Source: Novosphingobium piscinae
GTDB taxonomy: Bacteria; Pseudomonadota; Alphaproteobacteria; Sphingomonadales; Sphingomonadaceae
Length of the DNA stretch: 35,204 nt
Assembly (NCBI RefSeq): GCF_014230355.1
Contig: NZ_JACLAX010000023.1
Location: 1 to 35,204, forward strand
Direction of reading: 5' to 3'
In this document: in pieces, positions 1 to 11,312 of the stretch
How the letters are laid out: the number at the start of each line of letters is the position of its first letter
Position numbering within the stretch: position 1 is the stretch's first letter
Program-made: the position numbers and the translations under genes
The notes under the pieces: model-generated
Told to the model about the DNA's origin: nothing
Database searches by the model: none
What the model saw: only the letters and a program-made list of their open reading frames with translations

Positions 1-192
1 GGCGGCGGCCAGGGTGGCGGCCGGTCCGGCGGCTACGATGGCGGTGCTGGCGGGGGCGGCGCCGGCGGAGGGGGCGGCGGCTTCGGCGGCGGCCGTTCGG
101 GCGGCGGCGGCGCGGCCGGTGGCGGCTGGAACCAGGGCGGCAATGGCGGCGGCGGCTTCGCCGACGATCTGGACGACGACATCCCGTTCTGA
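1..192 (+). CDS. ssb: Single-stranded DNA-binding protein, C-terminal end (partial)
   Basis: Only the last 63 codons are in the window; the OB-fold and the start lie upstream. What is visible is a very glycine-rich, low-complexity linker with scattered Q, N, R, S and F residues, ending in the acidic tip DDLDDDIPF. That D-D-D-I-P-F end is the hallmark of bacterial SSB: the disordered tail binds partner proteins of replication and repair (family knowledge). The reading frame is open from base 1 to the TGA at 190-192. The next gene starts 29 bases downstream on the same strand, so cotranscription is possible. The assignment rests on the tail alone, but the tip is very specific. Confidence 0.93.
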   Translation, partial: GGGQGGGRSGGYDGGAGGGGAGGGGGGFGGGRSGGGGAAGGGWNQGGNGGGGFADDLDDDIPF

Positions 193-221
193 GCGGCCCC
201 GGTCGGGCCTGGGGCAACATC

Positions 222-1283
222 ATGACCACCACTGCGGACCGCGCCTGGCTGGACGAGGCGATCCGGCGGATCGCCGCCGACTACAACCGGTCGGCCGACA
301 CCCACCTGATCCGCGTCCCCTTGTCGCGGTTTCCGGGGATCGACCTGTATCTCAAGGACGAGAGCTCGCACCCGACCGGCAGCCTCAAGCACCGGCTGGC
401 GCGCTCGCTGTTCCTCTATGCCCTGTGCAATGCCCAGATCGGGCCCGACACCTGCGTGATCGAGGCGAGTTCGGGCTCGACTGCGGTTTCGGAAGCCTAT
501 TTCGCGCGGATGCTGGGGCTGCGCTACATCGCGGTCGTCCCGGCCACCACGGCCGAGGCCAAGCTGGCGGCGATCCGCTTCCAGGGCGGCGAGATCCACA
601 AGGTGGAGGATGCCCGCAAGGTCTACACCGAAGCCGAACGGCTGGCGCGCGAGACCGGTGGCCACTACCTTGACCAGTTCACCCATGCCGAACGCGCGAC
701 CGACTGGCGCGGCAACAACAACATCGCCGAGAGCATCTTCGCCCAGCTGGCCGAGGAGGCGCACCCGGTTCCCGCCTGGATCGTCTGCGGTGCCGGGACC
801 GGCGGTACCTCGGCCACGATCGGCCGGTTCATCCGCTATCGCCGCCATGCCACGCGGCTCTGCGTGGCCGACCCCGCGGCCTCGATCTTCCACCGTCATT
901 TCGCCGATCCGTCGCAGACCCTGCTCCCCCCGGGTGAGGCCTGCCTGATCGAAGGCATCGGCCGCCCGCGGGTGGAGCCCAGCTTCGTTCCCGGGGTGAT
1001 CGACCGGATGATCGCGGTTGCGGACGCCGACTCGGTGGGCGCGATGCGGGCCCTGTCGGACGTGCTCGGCCGCCGCGTGGGGGGATCGACGGGGACCAAC
1101 ATCATCGCCTGCGCCACGATCATCCGCGACATGGCAGCCCGTGGCGAGACGGGCAGCGTTGTGACCCTGCTGTGCGATGGTGGCGAACGCTACGCCACGA
1201 CCTATTACGATGATGCCTGGCTCGCAGCCAAGGGGCTGGACTGGCAGCCGGCGGCGCGGGACGTCGCCGAATTCCTCGGCTAG
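222..1283 (+). CDS. cds1: PLP-dependent cysteine synthase-fold enzyme, Cds1-like L-cysteine desulfhydrase
   Basis: A 353-residue fold-type II PLP enzyme. The PLP lysine is probably K56 in [14 protein letters not shown]. An amino-acid carboxylate loop [14 protein letters not shown] follows at residues 81-94, and the phosphate-binding glycine loop [12 protein letters not shown] at 190-201. The sequence resembles mycobacterial Cds1 (Rv3684), which degrades L-cysteine to pyruvate, ammonia and sulfide, more closely than CysK or Cys[24 protein letters not shown] and [13 protein letters not shown] are all Cds1-like (from memory). The likely role is therefore cytosolic cysteine breakdown or sulfide production, although cysteine synthase activity cannot be excluded from sequence. 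The ATG at 222 gives a normal full length. It follows ssb by 29 bases on the same strand and faces the minus-strand gene at 1303, 19 bases away. Confidence 0.85.
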   Translation: MTTTADRAWLDEAIRRIAADYNRSADTHLIRVPLSRFPGIDLYLKDESSHPTGSLKHRLARSLFLYALCNAQIGPDTCVIEASSGSTAVSEAYFARMLGLRYIAVVPATTAEAKLAAIRFQGGEIHKVEDARKVYTEAERLARETGGHYLDQFTHAERATDWRGNNNIAESIFAQLAEEAHPVPAWIVCGAGTGGTSATIGRFIRYRRHATRLCVADPAASIFHRHFADPSQTLLPPGEACLIEGIGRPRVEPSFVPGVIDRMIAVADADSVGAMRALSDVLGRRVGGSTGTNIIACATIIRDMAARGETGSVVTLLCDGGERYATTYYDDAWLAAKGLDWQPAARDVAEFLG

Positions 1284-1302
1284 CCGCGCCGCGGACGGCC
1301 GG

Positions 1303-2175
1303 TCAGGTCACCGCCGCGACATCGGCCAGCGCGGCGCGGAGCACCGTGGCATAGGAGGTGGTGGGACGACCGAGCAGGCCCGAGAGCCCGCCGGCCGGTG
1401 CGAACAGCAGATCCCGGGCGGCCCGGGCATCGGCATCGGCCAACACCTCGGCCACCGTTGCGGGCAGGCCGGCCTGGACCATGACCGCCGCCAGTGCCGC
1501 CTCGGGGATCGAGACGAAGCCGATCGTCCGACCGCTCAGCTGGCTCAGCGTGGCGGCGAACTCGCCCATGGTGAAGGCCTCGTCCCCGCCCAGTTCCAGC
1601 ACCGCGCCATCGTGCCCTCCGTTCAGGACCACGGCGGCCGCGGCGGCATAGTCGGCGCGGGTGGCGGGCGAGAAGCGGCCCTCGCCGGATGAACCGTAGA
1701 TCTGCCCGGCGGCCAGCGCCTGCGGCAAGCCCATCAGGACGTTCTCGATGTACCACCCGTTGCGCAGGAGGGTGTGGGGGATGCCGCTGTCGGCCAGCAT
1801 GGCCTCGGTGGCAACATGTTCCGCGCCGATCCGCATGGCGCGGGCCGCGGGACCCAGCAGCGAGGTATAGGCGATGAAGCCCACCCCGGCCCCCTGCGCC
1901 GCAGCCACGACGTTGGCGTGCTGGACCAGCCGGCTGCCAATCGCCGAAGACGAGATGAACAGCAGGCGGTCCACCCCGGCGAAGGCCGCCTCCAGCGATG
2001 CCCGGTCGTCGTAGTCGCCGCGCCGGGTGGCGATGCCCTGCGCGGCATAGGCGGTCGCGGCCGCGTCCGAGCGCACCAGGGCGACGATGGCCGCCGGCCC
2101 CACGAGCTGGGCGAGCTCGGCCACGGCCAGCTGGCCGAGCTCGCCCGAGGCGCCGGTAACGAGATATCTGGTCAT
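1303..2175 (-). CDS. qorB: NAD(P)H-binding SDR protein, QorB/YtfG-type NAD(P)H:quinone oxidoreductase 2
   Basis: A 290-residue atypical short-chain dehydrogenase of the NmrA/YtfG group. The N-terminal Rossmann motif is YLVTGASGELGQLAVAE (residues 4-20). Later come the substrate-side segments SSSAIGSRLVQHANV and LLRNGWYIENV, both typical of YtfG. E. coli YtfG reduces quinones with NAD(P)H. The ATG at 2175 is preferred because AAGGGA lies just upstream on the minus strand; a TTG five codons earlier is possible. The gene is divergent from an HxlR regulator at 2250, the same arrangement as ytfG/ytfH of E. coli and qor2/qorR of corynebacteria. That strongly suggests repression by the neighbour and induction by thiol- or quinone-type stress (inference from family and context). 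Confidence 0.87.
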   Translation of the reverse strand: MTRYLVTGASGELGQLAVAELAQLVGPAAIVALVRSDAAATAYAAQGIATRRGDYDDRASLEAAFAGVDRLLFISSSAIGSRLVQHANVVAAAQGAGVGFIAYTSLLGPAARAMRIGAEHVATEAMLADSGIPHTLLRNGWYIENVLMGLPQALAAGQIYGSSGEGRFSPATRADYAAAAAVVLNGGHDGAVLELGGDEAFTMGEFAATLSQLSGRTIGFVSIPEAALAAVMVQAGLPATVAEVLADADARAARDLLFAPAGGLSGLLGRPTTSYATVLRAALADVAAVT

Positions 2176-2200
2176 GACGGATCCCTTCAACTAGCGTAAT

Positions 2201-2222
2201 CAAGTCTCAGATAGAGACCTTG
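2201..2222. promoter_or_regulatory. Dyad between the quinone reductase and its HxlR regulator: probable operator
   Basis: GTCTC-AGATA-GAGAC (2204-2218) is a perfect 5-bp inverted repeat. It extends outward to CAAG on the left and CTTG on the right, with a one-base offset. It sits in the 74-bp divergent gap between the two start codons, where an autoregulating HxlR dimer would bind. Binding itself is inferred. Confidence 0.5.
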
Positions 2223-2249
2223 TGCGGCGTGAAAAGGAGGCAGGTTTTC

Positions 2250-2675
2250 GTGACCAGGTTACCCGCAGGGAACCCTGCCGCCGGGCCGCGGCCCAGCCGC
2301 CTGGCCGAATGGCAGGCGATGGGCTTCGCGCCGCAGGCCTGCCCGATCCGCACGATCCTCGATCAGGTGGCCGCCAAGTGGACCGTGCTGATCCTGCTCG
2401 AGCTCCACGACGGGCCCAAGCGCTTCAACGCGCTACTGCGGGCCCTGCCCGACATCTCGCGGCGCATGCTGACCCAGGGGCTGCGCGATCTCGAGCAGAA
2501 CGGACTGCTGAGGCGGACCGTGTTCGACACCCGCCCGCCCGCGGTGGAGTATGCCCTGACCGCGCTGGGCGAATCGCTGATGGGCCCGCTGCTCGGGCTG
2601 GTCGACTGGGCCACCACGCACCGCGAGGCCGTGTTCGCGGCGCAGCGGCAGTACCAGGACAGCCAGTCCGATTAG
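2250..2675 (+). CDS. HxlR-family transcriptional regulator (QorR/YtfH type)
   Basis: A 141-residue winged-helix regulator of the HxlR/DUF24 family. The hallmark N-terminal cysteine (C31) lies in QACPIRTILDQVAAKWTVLI, just ahead of the first helix. It is followed by the wHTH core FNALLRALPDISRRMLTQ and the wing RTVFDTRPPAVEYALTALG. C31 is the only cysteine, fitting a one-cysteine redox or electrophile sensor such as QorR or HypR (family knowledge). The start is set at GTG 2250 because AGGAGG lies at 2235-2240, nine bases upstream; an upstream TTG at 2220 would place that site inside the coding region. The gene is divergent from the quinone reductase with a dyad between them, so it is probably its repressor and its own. 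It converges on guaA with a 38-bp gap. Confidence 0.88.
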   Translation: MTRLPAGNPAAGPRPSRLAEWQAMGFAPQACPIRTILDQVAAKWTVLILLELHDGPKRFNALLRALPDISRRMLTQGLRDLEQNGLLRRTVFDTRPPAVEYALTALGESLMGPLLGLVDWATTHREAVFAAQRQYQDSQSD

Positions 2676-2713
2676 ACAGGCCGATCAGGCCGACCAATGT
2701 CCGCCCGGGCGGC

Positions 2714-4309
<1,596 letters not shown>

Positions 4310-4390
4310 GGCCGGCGGATAATGATCCCCGCGGGCGCTGTCCAGCCGCGCCCGGCCACCCACGCACAGGCCCGCCGAATGCGGCCATTA

Positions 4391-4435
4391 CAGTTGCGTT
4401 TCGTGCAACTGCAGATGATCATTTCGCACTTGCAG
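4391..4435. promoter_or_regulatory. Inverted and direct repeats upstream of the 27-codon gene: candidate operator
   Basis: CAGTTGC-N7-GCAACTG (4391-4411) is a perfect 7-bp dyad. The string TTTCGTGCAACTGCAG (4399-4414) recurs in shortened form as TTTCGCACTTGCAG (4422-4435). The second copy runs into a possible -35 element. The bound factor, if any, is unknown. Confidence 0.4.
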
Positions 4436-4458
4436 CATAGCCGGGCCATACCTAAATG
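4430..4458 (+). promoter_or_regulatory. Possible sigma-70-type promoter for the 27-codon gene
   Basis: TTGCAG (4430-4435), a 17-bp spacer, then TAAATG (4453-4458). The -10 match is mediocre. The position would start transcription near 4465, just before the leader hairpins. Confidence 0.35.
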
Positions 4459-4468
4459 CGCCCCCATG

Positions 4469-4507
4469 ATACGCAGTTTGGCGTATTGAGGACACGCTTC
4501 GGCGTAT
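4469..4507 (+). promoter_or_regulatory. Leader with two mutually exclusive stems ahead of the 27-codon gene
   Basis: ATACGC (4469-4474) pairs perfectly with GCGTAT (4481-4486). A second GCGTAT (4502-4507) pairs with ACACGC (4492-4497) around a TTCG tetraloop, with one mismatch. ATACGC could instead pair with the second GCGTAT. The AGGAGG ribosome binding site follows at 4516-4521. Confidence 0.4.
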
Positions 4508-4526
4508 CCCGCAAAAGGAGGAAACC

Positions 4527-4610
4527 ATGCGCAGCATCAGCCAGTTCGTGCTGCCGGTCATCATCGCCGCTTCTGCCAGCGGCCTGATGTTCACCGCGAC
4601 GCTCATCTGA
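4527..4610 (+). CDS. 27-residue hydrophobic peptide, function unknown
   Basis: The frame reads MRSISQFVLPV, then a hydrophobic and small-residue stretch IIAASASGLMFTATLI, then TGA. Support for a real gene: AAAAGGAGG at 4513-4521 places a near-perfect ribosome binding site five bases before the ATG; an intrinsic terminator lies 22 bases after the stop; and a possible promoter and structured leader precede it. The composition (one basic residue near the N-terminus, then about 20 apolar or small residues) suggests a single membrane segment or a membrane-associated peptide. There is no lipobox and no cysteine. I do not recognise a named family. It stands alone between guaA (divergent) and the ZnuD-like receptor (convergent). 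Type I toxin peptide, small membrane regulator and leader peptide are all possible. Confidence 0.6.
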   Translation: MRSISQFVLPVIIAASASGLMFTATLI

Positions 4611-4632
4611 GCCGCGGTTGACCGCAGACGCC

Positions 4633-4662
4633 AAAGCGGCCGCCCCCCGGGGCGGCCGCTTT
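4633..4662 (+). terminator. Intrinsic terminator of the 27-codon gene
   Basis: A perfect 14-bp inverted repeat AAAGCGGCCGCCCC / GGGGCGGCCGCTTT is separated by two bases and ends in a short T run. The terminal AAA/TTT symmetry means it could also work in the minus direction for transcripts leaving the ZnuD-like gene. Confidence 0.8.
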
Positions 4663-4937
4663 CGCATGTGCAGCATCCACCTTCGCGCCGGTCCGGAGGG
4701 TACCCGCCCGGGCCACACAGCGCCGGACAAGTTCTCGAACTTCTCCAAGGTCACCCACCGCCGCGTTGCGAAAATGCCGGCGGACGGCGACCAGGGTTCC
4801 ACGATGCAAAGAGCCGGCCGGAGTGTGACAGGGCCGGGCCATGTAGGACAGCGGGTCCCGCCGCGCCCCGGACCAAGCCCGGGGGGCGGACAGCACAGCG
4901 CGGGGCGCGCCGTGGCGGGGAGCGCCCCGCCCGGCGC
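4663..4937. other. Non-coding stretch between the peptide terminator and the ZnuD-like receptor
   Basis: No reading frame with a credible start or recognisable protein was found on either strand. The only structure noted is the GC-rich hairpin CGGGG-AGCG-CCCCG at about 4917-4930, just past the receptor stop codon on its downstream side. It may serve as that gene's terminator, although no T tract is evident. Confidence 0.5.
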
Positions 4938-7064
4938 TCAGAGCTCCAGCCGTGCGGTGACGCGGATGTCCCGTCCGGCGAGGGGCGCGTAGTCCTTGAG
5001 GAACGAGGCGTGCCGCCGCGCGGTGACATCGAACAGGTTGTTGGCGCTCAGCAGGAAGGTCACCGGCCGGTCCTCGCCCCACGGCCGCCAGCTGACGCTG
5101 GCATTGACCTGGGTATAGGCCGGGGTGACGGTCTCGTTGGTGGCGATGCGGGTCTGCGCGGTGACGTGCTCCACCTCGGTGCGCAGGTCCCAGTTGGTCG
5201 CCGACGCGCTCAGACCGCCGAGCACGCGCAGCGGCGGGATCTGCGGCGCCGGGCCGAACGCATCGATCGTCGCGTGGACATAGTCGGCCATGGCATCGGC
5301 CTTGACCGTCCAGTCCCCGGCCCGCGCGAGGGTCGCCTCGCCGTCGATCTCGAAACCGTAGAAGCGCGCGCCCGCCTGACCGATCTGGTAAACCGGCAGG
5401 CCGTCCTCGATCGCGCCGGTGCGCGCCATGTAGATGAAGTTGTCGAACCAGGTGTGATAGACCGAGGCCTCGAGACTGTAGCCCTCGCCCTGCCCGCGCA
5501 GCACCGCCTCGATGCTGTTCGCACGCTCGATCCGCAGGCCCGGATCACCGATCTCGAAGGCCTCGGTTCCGGCATGCGGGCCGTTGGCAAACAGCTCCTC
5601 GGCCGCCGGGGCGCGTTCGGTGCGCGACAGGTTCACGCCCAGCCGCCAGCCGGGAACGACCTGATAGGATGCGCCGCCCGAGAGCGAGACCGTGTCGAAG
5701 GTGCGGGCCGTGGAGACGAACTGGGGCTGGTCAGCCGCGGGGGTCGAGGTCAGCCGGGCGTGCTCGTAACGGGCGCCGGCCTCCAGCTTCCACGCGCCGT
5801 AATCCAGCGTCTGGAGGGTGAACAGGCCAATCTGGCGCGTTCCGTTCTTGGGCAGGAAGGCCTCCTCGCCCACCACGTTGAAATCGCGGCTGACGAACTG
5901 CACGCCGCTGGCGCCGCGCCACGCGCCGTGAGCCGCCTGGGTCAGCTCGAGCCGCGCCTCGATGCCCTTGTTGAGGAAGGTGGTGCCGACCGAGCCGTCG
6001 GGCTCCAGCTCGGAATGGACATAGTCGGCAAAGCCCGCGCGCAGCAGCACCTTGTCGATGACCTGGCCGCCCGCATTGATCGCGGCGCGCAGGTCGAGCC
6101 GGTCCTGCACCAGCTGCAGGCGCGGCCCTTCCTGGCTCTGCCCCGGTTCGGTCGCGAAGCGCACCGGGATGCCATAAAGACTGTCGGTGCGGGTGTAGGA
6201 CAGCCCGATCATGCCGCCGGCATCGATGTAGGACAGCCCGGCGCCACCGGTCCAGGTCTTGGCCGCGCTGTTCGGCAGGATCCCGCGCACCGCCGCATTG
6301 GCGGCGAAATCGGGGTCGTCGCCGGGCTGGCTGCCCACGAGCGCCGCCGTGCGCAGCGCCGTGGCGCGCAGGGCAGGCGTGAGCGCGAAGCCGCCGATGC
6401 GCAGGTCGTCGGTCTGGTTGTAGCTGCCGTCGACATGGGCAACGAAGCCGCCGCCCAGCGCCAGTTCGGCGGTGCCGGCCAGCGCGCGCTCCTTGGCTGC
6501 GGTGCCATAGGTGCCGACCGCACCGACATGGAACGGCTCGGTCGGCAGGACGGTGGGGATGCGCCGGTCGATCACGTTGACCACGCCGCCGATCGCCGAA
6601 GAGCCGTACAGCAGCGATTGCGGGCCGCGCAGCACCTCGATCCGCTCGGCGAGCAGCGGATTGACCACGGCGGCGTGGTCGGCCGAGGTGTTCGACACGT
6701 CGATCGAGCCGATCCCGTCGGCCAGCAGGCGGACGCGTTCGCCCTGCAGGCCGCGCAGCACCGGACGCGAGGCGGTCGGGCCGAACGAGGTGGCCGAGAC
6801 GCCCGGGGTGCGGGCCAGCGTTTCACCGATCGAGGCGCGCAGCTCGCGGTCGAGCTCCACCCCCTGGATCACCGCCACGCCCGAGAGGATGTCCTGGCGG
6901 CTGCGCGGCAGCGCGCCGGTCACCACGATGTCCTGCGGAGTGTGGCTGTGCGGATCGTCCGCGTCCGGCGCCGCTGGCGCCGGGGCCTCCGCCGCGGCGT
7001 GGGCCGGGACGGCGAGGAGGCTGGCAGTGGTGGCCAGCAGGACGGCGGTCAGGGCAAGGCGCAT
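4938..7064 (-). CDS. znuD: TonB-dependent outer-membrane receptor, ZnuD-like (probable zinc uptake)
   Basis: A 708-residue outer-membrane receptor. The signal peptide MRLALTAVLLATTASLLAVP ends near AHA at residue 23. A short histidine-bearing DPHSH segment (38-41) precedes the TonB-box-like DIVVTGALPRSRQDIL. The plug contains RPVLRGLQGERVRLLADG and RIEVLRGPQSLLYGSSAIGG. A 22-strand-type barrel ends in SFLKDYAPLAGRDIRVTARL with a terminal L. The plug and the FLKDYAPLAGR end resemble ZnuD receptors, which import zinc across the outer membrane using TonB energy. An independent clue is a Zur-type dyad about 90 bp upstream. Other ZnuD-like receptors may take up different metal complexes, so the substrate is inferred. 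It is divergent from gyrB. Confidence 0.8.
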   Translation of the reverse strand: MRLALTAVLLATTASLLAVPAHAAAEAPAPAAPDADDPHSHTPQDIVVTGALPRSRQDILSGVAVIQGVELDRELRASIGETLARTPGVSATSFGPTASRPVLRGLQGERVRLLADGIGSIDVSNTSADHAAVVNPLLAERIEVLRGPQSLLYGSSAIGGVVNVIDRRIPTVLPTEPFHVGAVGTYGTAAKERALAGTAELALGGGFVAHVDGSYNQTDDLRIGGFALTPALRATALRTAALVGSQPGDDPDFAANAAVRGILPNSAAKTWTGGAGLSYIDAGGMIGLSYTRTDSLYGIPVRFATEPGQSQEGPRLQLVQDRLDLRAAINAGGQVIDKVLLRAGFADYVHSELEPDGSVGTTFLNKGIEARLELTQAAHGAWRGASGVQFVSRDFNVVGEEAFLPKNGTRQIGLFTLQTLDYGAWKLEAGARYEHARLTSTPAADQPQFVSTARTFDTVSLSGGASYQVVPGWRLGVNLSRTERAPAAEELFANGPHAGTEAFEIGDPGLRIERANSIEAVLRGQGEGYSLEASVYHTWFDNFIYMARTGAIEDGLPVYQIGQAGARFYGFEIDGEATLARAGDWTVKADAMADYVHATIDAFGPAPQIPPLRVLGGLSASATNWDLRTEVEHVTAQTRIATNETVTPAYTQVNASVSWRPWGEDRPVTFLLSANNLFDVTARRHASFLKDYAPLAGRDIRVTARLEL

Positions 7065-7143
7065 GAAAAAAGTCCCGTGTTTCGGTCAGTTGGTCAGAAA
7101 GCGCCGTTCCCCACCCCGGGCACGGCCACTGCCCCGACCTTAG

Positions 7144-9810
<2,667 letters not shown>

Positions 9811-9825
9811 GCGGGCTCTGGCGGG

Positions 9826-9921
9826 TGGAGCGAAATCGCTTCCGACCGCATCGGAAGGATCGCTCCAGCCTGCTGATTTACCAGGTTTTCCGCGTCGCCG
9901 GGTGATTCCATCCGGCTGGAA
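9826..9921. repeat. Two palindromes filling the gyrB/oxygenase convergent gap: terminator or dispersed repeat
   Basis: An outer stem TGGAGCGA (9826-9833) / TCGCTCCA (9860-9867) encloses an inner stem TTCCGA (9840-9845) / TCGGAA (9851-9856). A second palindrome TTCCA-tccggc-TGGAA lies at 9906-9921. There is no T tract next to the large stem. The arrangement fits a bidirectional terminator or a dispersed intergenic palindrome. Copy number in the genome cannot be judged from this window. Confidence 0.5.
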
Positions 9922-9926
9922 ACGCG

Positions 9927-11312
9927 CTAGGCTGCGGGCACCACATCGAACGCGATGTTGAGCCGCTCACCCTCCGCGAATGGCAGGGTGCCGTGCCACA
10001 GGGTCGAGGGGAACAGCACCACCTGCCCGACCCGCGGGGCGATCGTGGCACGGGGCGCAAGCCCGAGGCCGAGTGCCTCGGGCGGCGCGCCGTAGTGGAA
10101 GTGCCCGGCGGGCGCCGGCCCGAGTTGCTCTGGCTGGGGCAGGCTGACGTAGAAGGCGCTGCTCAGCCAGCCCTGCGGATGCGAATGGGCCACGTTGAAG
10201 CCCCCGCCGCCGAGCCGCACCGACCAGCTGCCGCTGATCAGCTGGCGCCCGCGCGGGCGCCCCAGGAGCGGGTGGGCCGCGTCCGGCGGCGGCAGGGTGG
10301 CGACATAGTCCTCGACCGCGGCGAGCAGTGCGGCGCGGGTGCGCTGCATCACCGGCTCGTGCCGCAGCAGCACGCTGCGGTCGGTCTGGGTCCCGCCGCG
10401 CACCGACTGCTCGGCATAGGGCAGCTGAAACCCGTGCAGGGTCCGCAGCAGGCTAGCAAGTTCGGCCAGATCGGCCGACGAAAGGGCGACATCGTGAACC
10501 CGCACGAAAGCCCCCTCGCCATCAAGCCAGCCGGCCCGTGGATCGTCCAGCAGCCGCCAGCAGGTGGCGACATAGGGCCAGACCTGCCCGGCCTCGGACG
10601 AGGCGGGGGCGCGCTCGGCCACCGGCAGGGCCAGCGCCAGGGCCCGATCGGGGGCCCCTTGGCGCAGCGCATGGCGGATCGCGGCGATCCGCACGAACGG
10701 CTGCGGCCACCCGGCGGTCAACGCCAGCAGACGCGCGGTCTCGGCCTCGTCGCCGCTCTCGCTGGCAATGAACAGCCGCGCCTCGAGCAGGGCCCGATGC
10801 GGGCCGAGGTCGGATTCGGCCGCGGCGACGATGCGCCGGGCCCGTGGCCAGTCGCGCAATTGCGCCACCGCCCCGAACCAGCCGAGCCACAGCGCGGCAT
10901 TGCCGGGCTCGGCGCCGACCGCCACGGCATAGGAGGCATCGTAGCCGGCCGTGTTGCCGCGCACCCATTCCAGCGCGGCCAGCACCCGGTGCCCCTCGGC
11001 CCAGCCGGGATGGCGCTGCACCGCGGCGGACAGCAGCCCGACCGCGCGTTCGGGCCGTCCCTCGCTGGCCTCGGCCAGAGCCTGGTTGCGCACGGCATCA
11101 AGGTTGTCGGGCCACTGCCGCGCCACCGCCGCGAACAGGTCGGCCGCCGGGTGGCCGAGCTCGTAACGCAACTGGGCGTGGAGGAACGCGATCAGCGGGT
11201 CGCCCGGCGCCAGCGCGCGCGCGCGCGCCATCGCCTGCTCAGCCTCGATCATCTGCTGCCCGGCGCGCAGCGCGCGCGCCTCGTCGCGCCAGCGGAGCGC
11301 CTCGGGGGTCAC
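9927..11312 (-). CDS. TPR-repeat protein with C-terminal putative 2OG-Fe(II) oxygenase domain
   Basis: A 461-residue protein. About the first 250 residues are alanine-rich helical repeats of TPR type (for example LLSAAVQRHPGWAEGHRVLAAL). The last ~170 match the 2OG-Fe(II) oxygenase family of the TIGR02466/PF13759 kind: SGSWSVRLGGGGFNVAHSHP, GWLSSAFYVSLP, VVLFPSTLWHG and RLNIAFDVV. Likely iron ligands are H376 or H378 and H440, with R450 as the 2OG carboxylate anchor. The third ligand of a strict HxD motif is not seen: HSHP has H at the +2 position, so the exact ligand set is uncertain. The GTG start at 11312 overlaps the halogenase stop (GTGA, 4 bases), implying translational coupling. Substrate unknown. 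Such oxygenases recur beside TonB receptors and halogenases (context knowledge). Confidence 0.8.
   Translation of the reverse strand: MTPEALRWRDEARALRAGQQMIEAEQAMARARALAPGDPLIAFLHAQLRYELGHPAADLFAAVARQWPDNLDAVRNQALAEASEGRPERAVGLLSAAVQRHPGWAEGHRVLAALEWVRGNTAGYDASYAVAVGAEPGNAALWLGWFGAVAQLRDWPRARRIVAAAESDLGPHRALLEARLFIASESGDEAETARLLALTAGWPQPFVRIAAIRHALRQGAPDRALALALPVAERAPASSEAGQVWPYVATCWRLLDDPRAGWLDGEGAFVRVHDVALSSADLAELASLLRTLHGFQLPYAEQSVRGGTQTDRSVLLRHEPVMQRTRAALLAAVEDYVATLPPPDAAHPLLGRPRGRQLISGSWSVRLGGGGFNVAHSHPQGWLSSAFYVSLPQPEQLGPAPAGHFHYGAPPEALGLGLAPRATIAPRVGQVVLFPSTLWHGTLPFAEGERLNIAFDVVPAA

Noticed and set aside
1..180. Glycine-codon repeats as a possible minisatellite or CRISPR-like array
   Set aside because: They are the coding sequence of the disordered Gly-rich SSB tail; units are irregular and there are no spacers.
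7120..7140. GCCACTG-like string resembling part of a cobalamin riboswitch near a TonB receptor
   Set aside because: It is on the + strand, opposite to the receptor's direction, and the accompanying B12-box elements are absent. The Zur-type dyad explains the regulation better.
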